64,000 bases of DNA from Streptomyces spinosus. GTDB taxonomy: Bacteria > Actinomycetota > Actinomycetes > Streptomycetales > Streptomycetaceae. Where the stretch lies: NCBI RefSeq assembly GCF_020400655.1, contig NZ_JAINRC010000012.1, forward strand, positions 124,001 to 188,000, given 5' to 3'. Within the stretch, counting starts at the first letter, position 1. Each line of letters opens with the position of its first letter. A program made the translations under genes and the position numbers. Of this stretch, positions 8,611 to 15,843 are shown piece by piece. The notes below the pieces were generated by a model. It worked only from the letters and a program-made list of their open reading frames with translations, had not been told where the DNA came from and searched no databases.

Positions 8611-8988
8611 CTACTGGCCCGGGAAGTCCCCGTCCACGTACACCCACGCCCCGTCCACCCGCTCGAACCGGCTCCGCTCGTGCAGCGACCCGCCCCGGTA
8701 GGAGGCCCGGAACGTCACCGTGCCGGTGCCGTGGAAGGCGGACCCGTCGGCGGTGTCCAGGACCTCCAGCCCCGTCCACCGCACCCGCGGGTCGAGGTCG
8801 AGCCGCGCGGGCCGGGTCCGCGGATGCCAGGTCCGCAGCAGATACCCCGCGTCCCCCTTCACGAACGCGCTGTACCGCGAGCGCATCAGCAGCTCGGCCG
8901 TCGGCGCGGCCGCCGCGCCGGTGTGGAAGCGGCCACAGCAGGCGTCGTAGGACCGGGGGAGCCCGCAGGGGCAGGTGCGCGAGGTCAT
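8611..8988 (-). CDS. YchJ/SEC-C motif protein (UPF0225)
   Basis: The protein has 125 residues. It starts with a cysteine-rich SEC-C zinc motif (CPCG then CCGRFH) and continues with LLMRSRYSAFVKGD and HPRTRPARL, which mark the YchJ family with its NTF2-like fold. Function is unknown; zinc binding is inferred from the motif. ATG 8988 (MTSRTCPCG) is preferred; ATG 8997 would add three residues and is also possible. It is a single gene, convergent with the gluconate regulator. Confidence 0.75.
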   Translation of the reverse strand: MTSRTCPCGLPRSYDACCGRFHTGAAAAPTAELLMRSRYSAFVKGDAGYLLRTWHPRTRPARLDLDPRVRWTGLEVLDTADGSAFHGTGTVTFRASYRGGSLHERSRFERVDGAWVYVDGDFPGQ

Positions 8989-9160
8989 GGCCCACATTCT
9001 GCCCCCGGCAGGGGAGGCGTCCGCAGCGGGTCGGGTGCACAGTGGAAGTGCCGGACTGGAGCGCCCTCACGGGCGCGGGAACCAGCGCGACCAGCCACGA
9101 TGGACCGGCGCACGGCCGGCGGCCCGTAGCGGCACGGTCCGCGGAGCGAGGTGGCGGACG

Positions 9161-9469
9161 ATGACCGGAGCCATGAACAGCCGTCCCGCCGTCAAGGAAT
9201 GGCGGCTGAACCTGTACCTGTCCGAGCACGATCCGGACACCACGGCCCGGATCATCCTCGACACCGGCGACAACGTCCTGGAGAGCCACGCGGAGGCCCG
9301 CCGCAACCCCTACGACCGGGCGATGCCGGAGATCGGCGACGAACTCGCCGCCGGGCGTGCGCTCATCGCCATGGGCCGCCTGCTGCTGCGCGCCGCCGAC
9401 GGCGACATGAAGGCGACCGGAGCCGCCGACACCGAGGCCCCGGCGCCGCTGTGGCAGCCACGGGAGTGA
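9161..9469 (+). CDS. DUF1876 domain protein (dsRBD-like fold)
   Basis: The protein has 102 residues. The DUF1876 signature is clear: WRLNLYLSEHDPDTTARIIL, then ARRNPYDRAMPEIGDELAAGRAL and a final helix. Members are small actinobacterial proteins with a double-stranded-RNA-binding-like fold and no proven role. The ATG at 9161 has GAGGTG eight bases upstream; an internal ATG at 9173 is less well placed. It lies 11 bp before the phosphoribosyltransferase fusion and is probably co-transcribed with it and the CapA-like gene. Confidence 0.8.
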   Translation: MTGAMNSRPAVKEWRLNLYLSEHDPDTTARIILDTGDNVLESHAEARRNPYDRAMPEIGDELAAGRALIAMGRLLLRAADGDMKATGAADTEAPAPLWQPRE

Positions 9470-9480
9470 AGGAGCCCGCC

Positions 9481-10785
9481 GTGCACTTCACGAACCGTCT
9501 CGAAGCGGGACGCAGACTGGGCGCACGCCTGGAGTACCTCAGGGGCCAGGACGTCGTGGTGCTCGGACTGCCACGGGGAGGGGTGCCGGTCGCCGCCGAG
9601 GTCGCCGCGGCGCTCGACGCGCCCCTGGACGTCTGCCTGGTGCGGAAACTGGGCGTGCCGTACCAGCCCGAGCTGGGCATGGGGGCGATCGGCGAGGACG
9701 GCGTCCGCGTGATCAACCAGGAGGTGCTGCGCGGCACCGGTGTCTCCGCCGAGGACCTCGCCCGGGTCGAGGAACGCGAGCGCCGGGTGCTGGGGCAACG
9801 GGCCGCGCGCTACCGCGGCGCCGCACCCGCCGTCTCCGTCGCCGGCCGGACCGCCGTCGTGGTGGACGACGGCGTGGCCACCGGCTCCACCGCGCGGGCC
9901 GCCTGCCGGACCGTCCGCGCCCGGGGCGCCGCACGCATCGTGCTGGCCGTCCCCGTGGCCCCGCGGGACTTCGCCCGGCGCCTCGGCGGGGACGCCGACG
10001 AACTGGTCTGCCTCGACACCCCGTGGCACTTCGCCGCGGTCGGCCAGTTCTACGCCGACTTCGCCCAGGTCGGCGACGAGGAGGTCACCGCCTGTCTGCG
10101 CCGGGCCGCCGACCGCCACCGGCACACCGCGGGCGCCGCCTCCACCGACCGGGAGGTGACGGTGACCGCCGGCGGCGTCCGGCTGGGCGGACGGCTCACC
10201 GTGCCCGAGGACGTCACCGGGGTCGTGGCCTTCGCGCACGGCAGCGGCAGCAGCCGGCACAGCCCGCGCAACCGGTTCGTGGCCGAGGGACTGCACCGGG
10301 CCGGCCTCGGCACCCTGCTGTTCGACCTGCTCACCGACGCCGAGGAGGCCGACCGGGGCAACGTGTTCGACATCGCCCTGCTGGCCGGACGGCTGCTGGA
10401 CGCCACCCGCTGGCTGCGCGAGGAACCCGGCACCGAGGGCCTCGCCGTCGGCTTCTTCGGCGCCAGCACCGGCGCCGCCGCCGCCCTGTGGGCCGCCGCC
10501 GACCCCGACGCGCGGCCCGCCGCCGTCGTCTCCCGGGGCGGCCGGCCCGACCTCGCCGGACCCCGGCTGGCCGCGGTGACCGCACCCACTCTGCTCGTCG
10601 TCGGCGGCGCCGACCAGCAGGTCCTCGCCCTCAACCGGGACGCGCGGGAACAGCTCAGGTGCGAGAACCGGCTGGAGGTGGTCCCCGGCGCCACCCACCT
10701 CTTCGAGGAGCCCGGCACACTGGAACGGGTGACCGAGCTGGCACGTGACTGGTTCACGGACCACATGGCACCCGCGCACGTGTAG
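9481..10785 (+). CDS. Phosphoribosyltransferase fused to an alpha/beta hydrolase
   Basis: The protein has 434 residues and two domains. Residues 1-215 are a type I phosphoribosyltransferase, with LPRGGVPVA and the PRPP loop VVVDDGVATGST (126-137). Residues 220-434 are a dienelactone-hydrolase-like alpha/beta hydrolase with an oxyanion region (AHGSGSSRHSPRN), a GASTG nucleophile elbow near residue 329, an aspartate in GGADQQV and a histidine in GATHLFEEPG. Both active sites look intact. It starts at GTG 9481 with AAGGAG six bases upstream. Single-domain versions exist in many bacteria. The fused form suggests the hydrolase acts on the product or donor of the transferase, but neither substrate is known. 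Confidence 0.8.
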   Translation: MHFTNRLEAGRRLGARLEYLRGQDVVVLGLPRGGVPVAAEVAAALDAPLDVCLVRKLGVPYQPELGMGAIGEDGVRVINQEVLRGTGVSAEDLARVEERERRVLGQRAARYRGAAPAVSVAGRTAVVVDDGVATGSTARAACRTVRARGAARIVLAVPVAPRDFARRLGGDADELVCLDTPWHFAAVGQFYADFAQVGDEEVTACLRRAADRHRHTAGAASTDREVTVTAGGVRLGGRLTVPEDVTGVVAFAHGSGSSRHSPRNRFVAEGLHRAGLGTLLFDLLTDAEEADRGNVFDIALLAGRLLDATRWLREEPGTEGLAVGFFGASTGAAAALWAAADPDARPAAVVSRGGRPDLAGPRLAAVTAPTLLVVGGADQQVLALNRDAREQLRCENRLEVVPGATHLFEEPGTLERVTELARDWFTDHMAPAHV

Positions 10786-10794
10786 CGCCGTGCC

Positions 10795-11913
10795 ATGGGC
10801 GAGAAGGCCGTCACCCTGTTCCTCGCCGGCGACGTCATGCTCGGCCGGGGCGTCGACCAGATCCTCCCGCACCCCGGCGACCCGGCCCTGCGCGAGGACT
10901 ACCTGCGCGACGCCCGCGACTACGTCGCCCTGGCGGAGGCCGCGAACGGCCCCGTACCCCGGCCCGTGGACCCCGCATGGCCCTGGGGCGAGGCGCTGCC
11001 CTTCCTGGAACGTGCCGCCCCGGACGTACGCGTGGTCAACCTGGAGACCGCCGTCACCCGGGACGGCGACTTCGCGCCCGGCAAGGCCGTCCACTACCGG
11101 ATGCACCCGGCCAACCTGCCCTGCCTCACCGCGGTCCGGCCCGACGTCTGCGTCCTCGCCAACAACCACGTGCTCGACTTCGGGCCCCGCGGCCTCGCGG
11201 AGACCCTCCGCTCCCTCGCCGCCGCCGGACTGCGCACCGCCGGGGCGGGCCCGGACGCGGACGCCGCCTGGCGCCCGGCGACCGTCCCGCTGCGGCCGGG
11301 CGGACGCGTCCTGGTCTTCGCCTTCGGCATGCCGTCCAGCGGCATTCCGCACAGCTGGGCCGCCACCGCCGAACGCCCCGGCGTGGCCCTCGTCACCGCG
11401 CCGGCCCCCGCCGCCGCGAGGGACTTCGCCGACCGCCTGCGGCGCACCGGCCGGCGCCCCGGCGACCTCGTCGTCGCCTCCGTCCACTGGGGCCCCAACT
11501 GGGGCTACCGCGCCTCCCGCGACGAGGTCCGCTTCGCCCACGCGCTGATCGACGCCGGCGTCGACGTCGTCCACGGACACTCCTCCCACCACCCGCGCCC
11601 ACCGGAGGTCTACCGGGACCGGCTCGTCCTGTACGGCTGCGGCGACCTCGTCGACGACTACGAGGGCATCGGCGGCAACGAGCGCTACCGCGACGACCTG
11701 CGCCTGCTGCACCTCGTCTCGGTCGAGCCCGGTACCGGCCGGCTCACCGGTCTGCGCATGGTGCCCTTCCAGGCACGCCGGCTGCGTCTGGCGCACGCCC
11801 GCGCCGAGGACACCGCCTGGCTGCGCACGGTCCTCGACGACCACGCCCGCGCCCTCGGCACCCGCGTCGAGCACGGCGAGGACGGCACGCTCACGGTACG
11901 GGCGTCGCGGTGA
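10795..11913 (+). CDS. CapA-family metallophosphoesterase-like protein
   Basis: The protein has 372 residues and matches the PGA_cap/CapA calcineurin-like family throughout: GDVMLGRGVD, VNLETAVT, LANNHVLDFG, ASVHWGPNWG and HGHSSHHPR, which supply the metal ligands. Poly-gamma-glutamate CapA proteins are membrane-bound, but this one has no signal or membrane anchor and looks cytoplasmic. It begins nine bases after the fusion gene and ends three bases from the convergent polX stop, so it closes a three-gene operon. A phosphoesterase activity is inferred from the fold. No capsule genes are nearby. Confidence 0.75.
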   Translation: MGEKAVTLFLAGDVMLGRGVDQILPHPGDPALREDYLRDARDYVALAEAANGPVPRPVDPAWPWGEALPFLERAAPDVRVVNLETAVTRDGDFAPGKAVHYRMHPANLPCLTAVRPDVCVLANNHVLDFGPRGLAETLRSLAAAGLRTAGAGPDADAAWRPATVPLRPGGRVLVFAFGMPSSGIPHSWAATAERPGVALVTAPAPAAARDFADRLRRTGRRPGDLVVASVHWGPNWGYRASRDEVRFAHALIDAGVDVVHGHSSHHPRPPEVYRDRLVLYGCGDLVDDYEGIGGNERYRDDLRLLHLVSVEPGTGRLTGLRMVPFQARRLRLAHARAEDTAWLRTVLDDHARALGTRVEHGEDGTLTVRASR

Positions 11914-11916
11914 GCC

Positions 11917-13644
11917 TCAGGCACGCCCGCCCTTGCGCAGGAACCTCCGCAGCCGGGCCAGCGTCCAGGTGTTGATCACGTCCTCCTTGGTGAGCCAGCC
12001 GCGCTGCGCGGTCGCCACCCCGTAGCGCAGCTGACCGAGGTGCGGGACGGAGTGCGCGTCGGTGTTCACGGCGAACCTGACCCCGTGCCCCCTGGCCCGC
12101 AGGATGTCCTCGTCCCGCAGGTCCAGCCGGTCCGGCTGGGCGTTGACCTCCAGCGCGGTGCCGGTGCGCGCGCAGGCCGCGAACACCTCGTCCCAGTCGG
12201 CGTCGACACCCGGCCGCCTGCCGATCAGACGGGTCGTGGGATGCCCGATGATGTTGACGTACGGATGCTCGCAGGCCCGCACCAGCCGCCGCGTCATCGC
12301 CGCCCGGTCCAGGTCGAAGTGGGAGTGCAGCGAGGCCACGCACAGATCGAAACCGGCCAGGAACTCCTCCGGCCAGTCCACCTCCCCGTCCGGACCGATG
12401 TTCAGCTCGGTGCCGTGCAGCAGCCGCATGCGGCGCCGGGTGCCGTCCAGCTCCCGCACCCGCTCCCGCTGGGCGAGGATCTTCTCGTCCGTCATGCGCT
12501 GCATGTACAGGCGGGGCGCGTGGTCGGTGACCGCGTAGTACGCGTGACCGCGCTCGGCGGCGGCCTCCACCATCGCCTCCAGCGGGGCCAGGCCGTCCGT
12601 GAGGTCGGTGTGCGTGTGCAGGTCGCCGCGGATGTCCCGCTCGGTCACCACCTCGGGCAGGCCGTCGCCCAGCGCCGCCTCGATCTCCCCGCGGTCCTCG
12701 CGCAGCGTCGGCGGGATCCACGGCAGGCCGAGCCGCGCGTACACCTCCTCCTCCGTGCGCGACGCCACCGACTCCCCGCTCCCGGTGTCGAACACGCCGT
12801 ACTCGGAGAGCTTCAGCCCCTGGTGCACGGCGATGGTCCGGGTGCGGATGTTGTGCGCCTTGGACCCGGTGAAGTACTGCAGCGCGGCGCCCCACGACTC
12901 CGGCGGCACCACCCGAAGATCCAGCTGCAGTCCGTTGCCGGTGCGCACCGACGTCTTCTTGGCGCCCCGCGCGATCACCTCCGCGGTGACCGGCAGCTCG
13001 CACAGCGCGTCCATGAACGGCGCCGACCGCCGCGCCGAGACCAGCACGTCCAGGTCGCCGACGGTCTCCCGCATCCGGCGCAGCGAACCGGCGTACCCGC
13101 AGCGCTCGCAGCCCGTCACGGCGGACAGCTCGGCGACGATCCGCTCGGCGGTGTCCAGCGCCGGCGAAAGCGGCACCCGACCGCCCGCCCGCCGGAGCAG
13201 CTCGATCCCGTGCCGGATGTTCTCCTGCGTCTTCTCGCCGAAGCCCTTCAGACCGGCCAGCGCGTCCGCCTCGATGGCCGCGGCCAGCTCGCTCACCGAG
13301 GAGATGTGCAGGTCCTCGTAGAGCCGCAGCGCCTTCTTCGGCCCCAGGGTCGGGATCGTGATCAGCTCCCGCACCCCCGCCGGGATCCTCGCCCGGCGCT
13401 CCTCCACCACGGCCATCGCGCCCGTGCGCAGGTACTCGGCCACCTTCTCGGCGATCGACCGGCCCACGTTCGGGATCTCCCGCAGCCCGTCCGCGTCCAG
13501 CGTCGAGACGTCCACCGGATACCCGCCGATCGCCCGCGCCGCCTTCTCGTAGGCACGCGCCTTGAACGCGTCGCCTCCGGTGATCGCGATGAGATCGGCG
13601 TACTCCTGGAGGAGGGCCTCGACCTCGTCGTTGCGGCGGGCCAC
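11917..13644 (-). CDS. polX: PolX-type DNA polymerase/PHP phosphoesterase
   Basis: The protein has 575 residues. Helix-hairpin-helix elements lie at roughly 45-145 (REIPNVGRSIAEKV and TIPTLGPKKALRL). A family X polymerase palm follows with GSLRRMRETVGDLDVLV, carrying two metal-binding aspartates. The C-terminal PHP domain begins at GDLHTHTDLTDG and continues with TDHAP, HGTELNI, SLHSHFD, GHPTTR and NTDAH, a full metal-ligand set. Bacterial PolX proteins combine gap filling with 3'-5' exonuclease or AP endonuclease activity in base excision repair. The gene is solitary, with a tRNA gene and its terminator upstream. Confidence 0.85.
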   Translation of the reverse strand: MARRNDEVEALLQEYADLIAITGGDAFKARAYEKAARAIGGYPVDVSTLDADGLREIPNVGRSIAEKVAEYLRTGAMAVVEERRARIPAGVRELITIPTLGPKKALRLYEDLHISSVSELAAAIEADALAGLKGFGEKTQENIRHGIELLRRAGGRVPLSPALDTAERIVAELSAVTGCERCGYAGSLRRMRETVGDLDVLVSARRSAPFMDALCELPVTAEVIARGAKKTSVRTGNGLQLDLRVVPPESWGAALQYFTGSKAHNIRTRTIAVHQGLKLSEYGVFDTGSGESVASRTEEEVYARLGLPWIPPTLREDRGEIEAALGDGLPEVVTERDIRGDLHTHTDLTDGLAPLEAMVEAAAERGHAYYAVTDHAPRLYMQRMTDEKILAQRERVRELDGTRRRMRLLHGTELNIGPDGEVDWPEEFLAGFDLCVASLHSHFDLDRAAMTRRLVRACEHPYVNIIGHPTTRLIGRRPGVDADWDEVFAACARTGTALEVNAQPDRLDLRDEDILRARGHGVRFAVNTDAHSVPHLGQLRYGVATAQRGWLTKEDVINTWTLARLRRFLRKGGRA

Positions 13645-13680
13645 CCCTCAAGTCTAGGAAGCGGCGCCGGGGCACGCGAA

Positions 13681-13703
13681 AGGCCCCTGACGAGCAGGGG
13701 CCT
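13681..13703 (-). terminator. Rho-independent terminator of the tRNA-Leu gene
   Basis: A perfect 9-bp stem (AGGCCCCTG/CAGGGGCCT) with a 5-base loop is followed on the minus strand by TTT. It lies directly after the encoded CCA of the tRNA and before the polX start. Confidence 0.75.
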
Positions 13704-13706
13704 CAC

Positions 13707-13794
13707 TGGTGTCCGAGGGGGGACTTGAACCCCCACGCCCGATAAAGGGCACTAGCACCTCAAGCTAGCGCGTCTGCCATTCCGCCACCCGGAC
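13707..13794 (-). tRNA. tRNA-Leu (anticodon GAG)
   Basis: The minus strand folds as a class II tRNA with a 7-bp acceptor stem (GTCCGGG with CTCGGAC, one G-T pair) and an anticodon stem CTAGC/GCTAG. The loop TTGAGGT gives GAG, reading CTC/CTT. There is a long variable arm, and a T arm GGGGG-TTCAAGT-CCCCC. The A discriminator and a genomically encoded CCA follow (13707-13709). The gene is 88 nt including CCA. The long variable arm and the anticodon agree with leucine. Confidence 0.92.
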
Positions 13795-14005
13795 AAGGTG
13801 TCTGTCGTGCGAGGCTCCCCGGTGGGGTCCTCCTCGCGGCGACGAAGGAAACATTACCAGGCTTTCCCGGGTGCCTGATCACCCCCGGTTCCGGGGCCGG
13901 TCGCGCGTGAACGGCGTGTGACGGGCCGGGACCGGTCTTGGGCCCGGGGCGGCACCGGAGAGAGGATGACAGGGACCACCAGCAGTGACAGTGGGAGGAA
14001 GCAGC

Positions 14006-15331
14006 GTGAGCGAGACGGACACGACCAGGACCGTCACCGGCGAGGACGAGGTCGTGGACCTCTGCCGCGAGCTGATCCGGTTCGACACCAGCAACTACGG
14101 CGACCACTCCGGCCCCGGCGAGCGCGAGGCCGCCGAGTGGGTCGCCGAGAAGCTCGCCGAGGTCGGGCTGGAGCCGAAGATCTACGAGTCACACCCCGGC
14201 CGCGCCTCGACGGTGGCCCGCATCGAGGGCGAGGACCCGTCCCGGCCCGCGCTGCTCATCCACGGCCACCTGGACGTCGTACCGGCCAACGCGGCCGACT
14301 GGACGCACCACCCGTTCTCCGGCGAGATCGCCGACGGCTGCGTGTGGGGACGCGGGGCCGTCGACATGAAGGACATGGACGCCATGACGCTGGCGGTCGT
14401 CCGCGACCGGCTGCGCAGCGGGCGCCGGCCCCCGCGGGACGTCGTCGTGGCGTTCCTCGCCGACGAGGAGGCCGGCGGCACCTACGGCGCCCGGTACCTG
14501 GTCGACCACCACCCCGAGCTGTTCGAGGGCGTGACCGAGGCGATCAGCGAGGTCGGCGGCTTCTCCTTCACCGTCGACGACCAGCGTCGGCTCTACCTGA
14601 TCCAGACGGCCGAGAAGGGCATGCACTGGATGAAGCTGACCGTGGCCGGTACCGCCGGGCACGGCTCGATGATCCACCGCGACAACGCCATCACCGAACT
14701 GTCCGAGGCCGTCGCCCGGGTCGGCCGGCACAAGTTCCCGGTGCGGGTCACCAAGACCACCCGGGCCTTCCTCGACGAGCTGGGCGACGCGCTCGGCACC
14801 GAGCTGGACCCCGAGGACATGGAGTCCACGCTCGCCAAGCTCGGCGGCATCGCCAAGCTCATCGGCGCGACCCTGAGCAACACGGCCAACCCCACCCAGC
14901 TGACCGCCGGCTACAAGGTCAACGTCATCCCGGGCGAGGCCACCGCGCACATCGACGGACGGTTCCTGCCCGGCCACGAGGAGGAGTTCCTCGCCGACCT
15001 CGACCGGCTGCTCGGCCCGAGGGTCCGCCGGGAGGACGTGCACGCGGACAAGGCCGTCGAGACCACCTTCGACGGCGCCCTGGTCGAGGCCATGCAGGCC
15101 GCGCTGCTCGCCGAGGACCCGACCGCCAAGGCGATCCCGTACATGCTCTCCGGCGGCACCGACGCCAAGTCCTTCGACGACCTCGGCATCCGCGGCTTCG
15201 GCTTCGCACCGCTTAAGCTGCCCCCGGAGCTCGACTTCGCCGGCATGTTCCACGGCGTGGACGAGCGGGTGCCGGTGGACGGCCTGCGGTTCGGCGTGCG
15301 CGTGCTCGACCGGTTCATCGACGCGTCCTGA
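14006..15331 (+). CDS. M20-family metallopeptidase
   Basis: The protein has 441 residues. Metal ligands of the M20/M25/M40 clan are present: HGHLDVVPA, WGRGAVDMKD, the catalytic DEEAGG, a glutamate in EVGG and a final histidine in MFHGVDE. The dimerisation lid starts around GTAGHGSMIH. It should hydrolyse a dipeptide or N-acyl amino acid in the cytoplasm; the substrate is not readable. GTG 14006 has GGAGG seven bases upstream and is preferred to GTG 13985. It lies upstream of the chaplin pair but is separated by a weak hairpin and a separate chpH promoter. Confidence 0.88.
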   Translation: MSETDTTRTVTGEDEVVDLCRELIRFDTSNYGDHSGPGEREAAEWVAEKLAEVGLEPKIYESHPGRASTVARIEGEDPSRPALLIHGHLDVVPANAADWTHHPFSGEIADGCVWGRGAVDMKDMDAMTLAVVRDRLRSGRRPPRDVVVAFLADEEAGGTYGARYLVDHHPELFEGVTEAISEVGGFSFTVDDQRRLYLIQTAEKGMHWMKLTVAGTAGHGSMIHRDNAITELSEAVARVGRHKFPVRVTKTTRAFLDELGDALGTELDPEDMESTLAKLGGIAKLIGATLSNTANPTQLTAGYKVNVIPGEATAHIDGRFLPGHEEEFLADLDRLLGPRVRREDVHADKAVETTFDGALVEAMQAALLAEDPTAKAIPYMLSGGTDAKSFDDLGIRGFGFAPLKLPPELDFAGMFHGVDERVPVDGLRFGVRVLDRFIDAS

Positions 15332-15351
15332 GCCGCACCCCGCCCGGGGCA

Positions 15352-15379
15352 CGTACGGCGGGAATCGGGCAGCCGTACG
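15352..15379 (+). terminator. Hairpin after the M20 peptidase gene
   Basis: CGTACGGC pairs with GCCGTACG around a 12-base loop, 20 bp past the stop codon. There is no T-run, so this may be a weak terminator or a 3'-end stabiliser. Confidence 0.4.
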
Positions 15380-15414
15380 AGATCGACTGAGAAGGGTGAA
15401 TGCGACGATAGGCT

Positions 15415-15442
15415 CGTAGCTTCATCTGCCCCTCCTCGTTGC
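15415..15442 (+). promoter_or_regulatory. Candidate sigma-BldN promoter of chpH
   Basis: CGTAGC, an exact 16-bp spacer, then CGTTGC. The consensus I recall for sigma-BldN, which drives chaplin and rodlin genes, is CGTAAC-N16-CGTTGA, so each hexamer matches five of six positions. The predicted start near 15449 gives a leader of about 44 nt that includes the AGGAGG site at 15483-15488. Confidence 0.65.
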
Positions 15443-15492
15443 ATCTGATGTGACCTCGCGCCTTGGGGTCGCATTGCCAACTAGGAGGAACA

Positions 15493-15726
15493 ATGATCAA
15501 GAAGGTCGTCGCTGCTGCGGCTGCCACCGGTGGGCTGGTTCTCGCGGGCGCGGGCCTGGCCGTCGCCGACTCCGGTGCCCAGGGTGCCGCCGTGCACTCC
15601 CCGGGCGTCGTCTCCGGCAACGTCATCCAGGTGCCCGTGCACGTCCCGGTGAACGTGTGCGGCAACACGATCAACGTGATCGGGCTCCTGAACCCCGCCT
15701 TCGGCAACGCCTGCGTCAACAAGTGA
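15493..15726 (+). CDS. chpH: Short chaplin ChpH
   Basis: The protein has 77 residues. A Sec signal peptide (IKKVVAAAAATGGLVLAGAG) is cleaved near AVA-DSG, leaving a single chaplin domain with SPGVVSGNVIQVPVHVPVNV, two cysteines that form the conserved disulfide, and GLLNPAFGNACVN. Short chaplins are secreted amyloid-forming surfactants that coat aerial hyphae and lower surface tension at the air-water interface. The ATG at 15493 follows a perfect AGGAGG. By position next to chpC, and by length, it is ChpH. Regulation by sigma-BldN is supported by the upstream promoter. Confidence 0.95.
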   Translation: MIKKVVAAAAATGGLVLAGAGLAVADSGAQGAAVHSPGVVSGNVIQVPVHVPVNVCGNTINVIGLLNPAFGNACVNK

Positions 15727-15752
15727 CGCCGGCTCCCTGAGGGGCGTCTTTT
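15725..15752 (+). terminator. Terminator after chpH
   Basis: GACGCC, overlapping the stop codon, pairs with GGCGTC, and TTTT follows directly. The small stem plus T-run suggests partial or full termination between the two chaplin genes. Confidence 0.55.
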
Positions 15753-15759
15753 ACGAGCC

Positions 15760-15798
15760 GTCGGCCTCGGAGCGCGCGCCATGCGCTCCGGGGCCGAC
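15760..15798. repeat. 16-bp stem hairpin between chpH and chpC
   Basis: The arms are 15760-15775 and 15783-15798, pairing over 16 bp with one G-T wobble around a 7-base loop. It lies in the chpC upstream region and could be a second terminator for chpH, a processing site or part of the chpC leader. Confidence 0.55.
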
Positions 15799-15843
15799 CG
15801 GTCTTTGAGGATCGAAGACAGGGAAGGCAGGGGGGAATCCAGC

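Noticed and set aside
13851..13856. TAATGT on the minus strand as the tRNA-Leu promoter
   Set aside because: The -10 is fair and would give about 50 nt of 5' leader, but no -35 is recognisable at 16-18 bp, so I did not list it.
15208..15216. TTA codon in the M20 peptidase (bldA dependence)
   Set aside because: The TTA triplet in CTTAAG is out of frame; the codon used is CTT. I noticed no in-frame TTA in the genes where I looked, though I did not check every codon.
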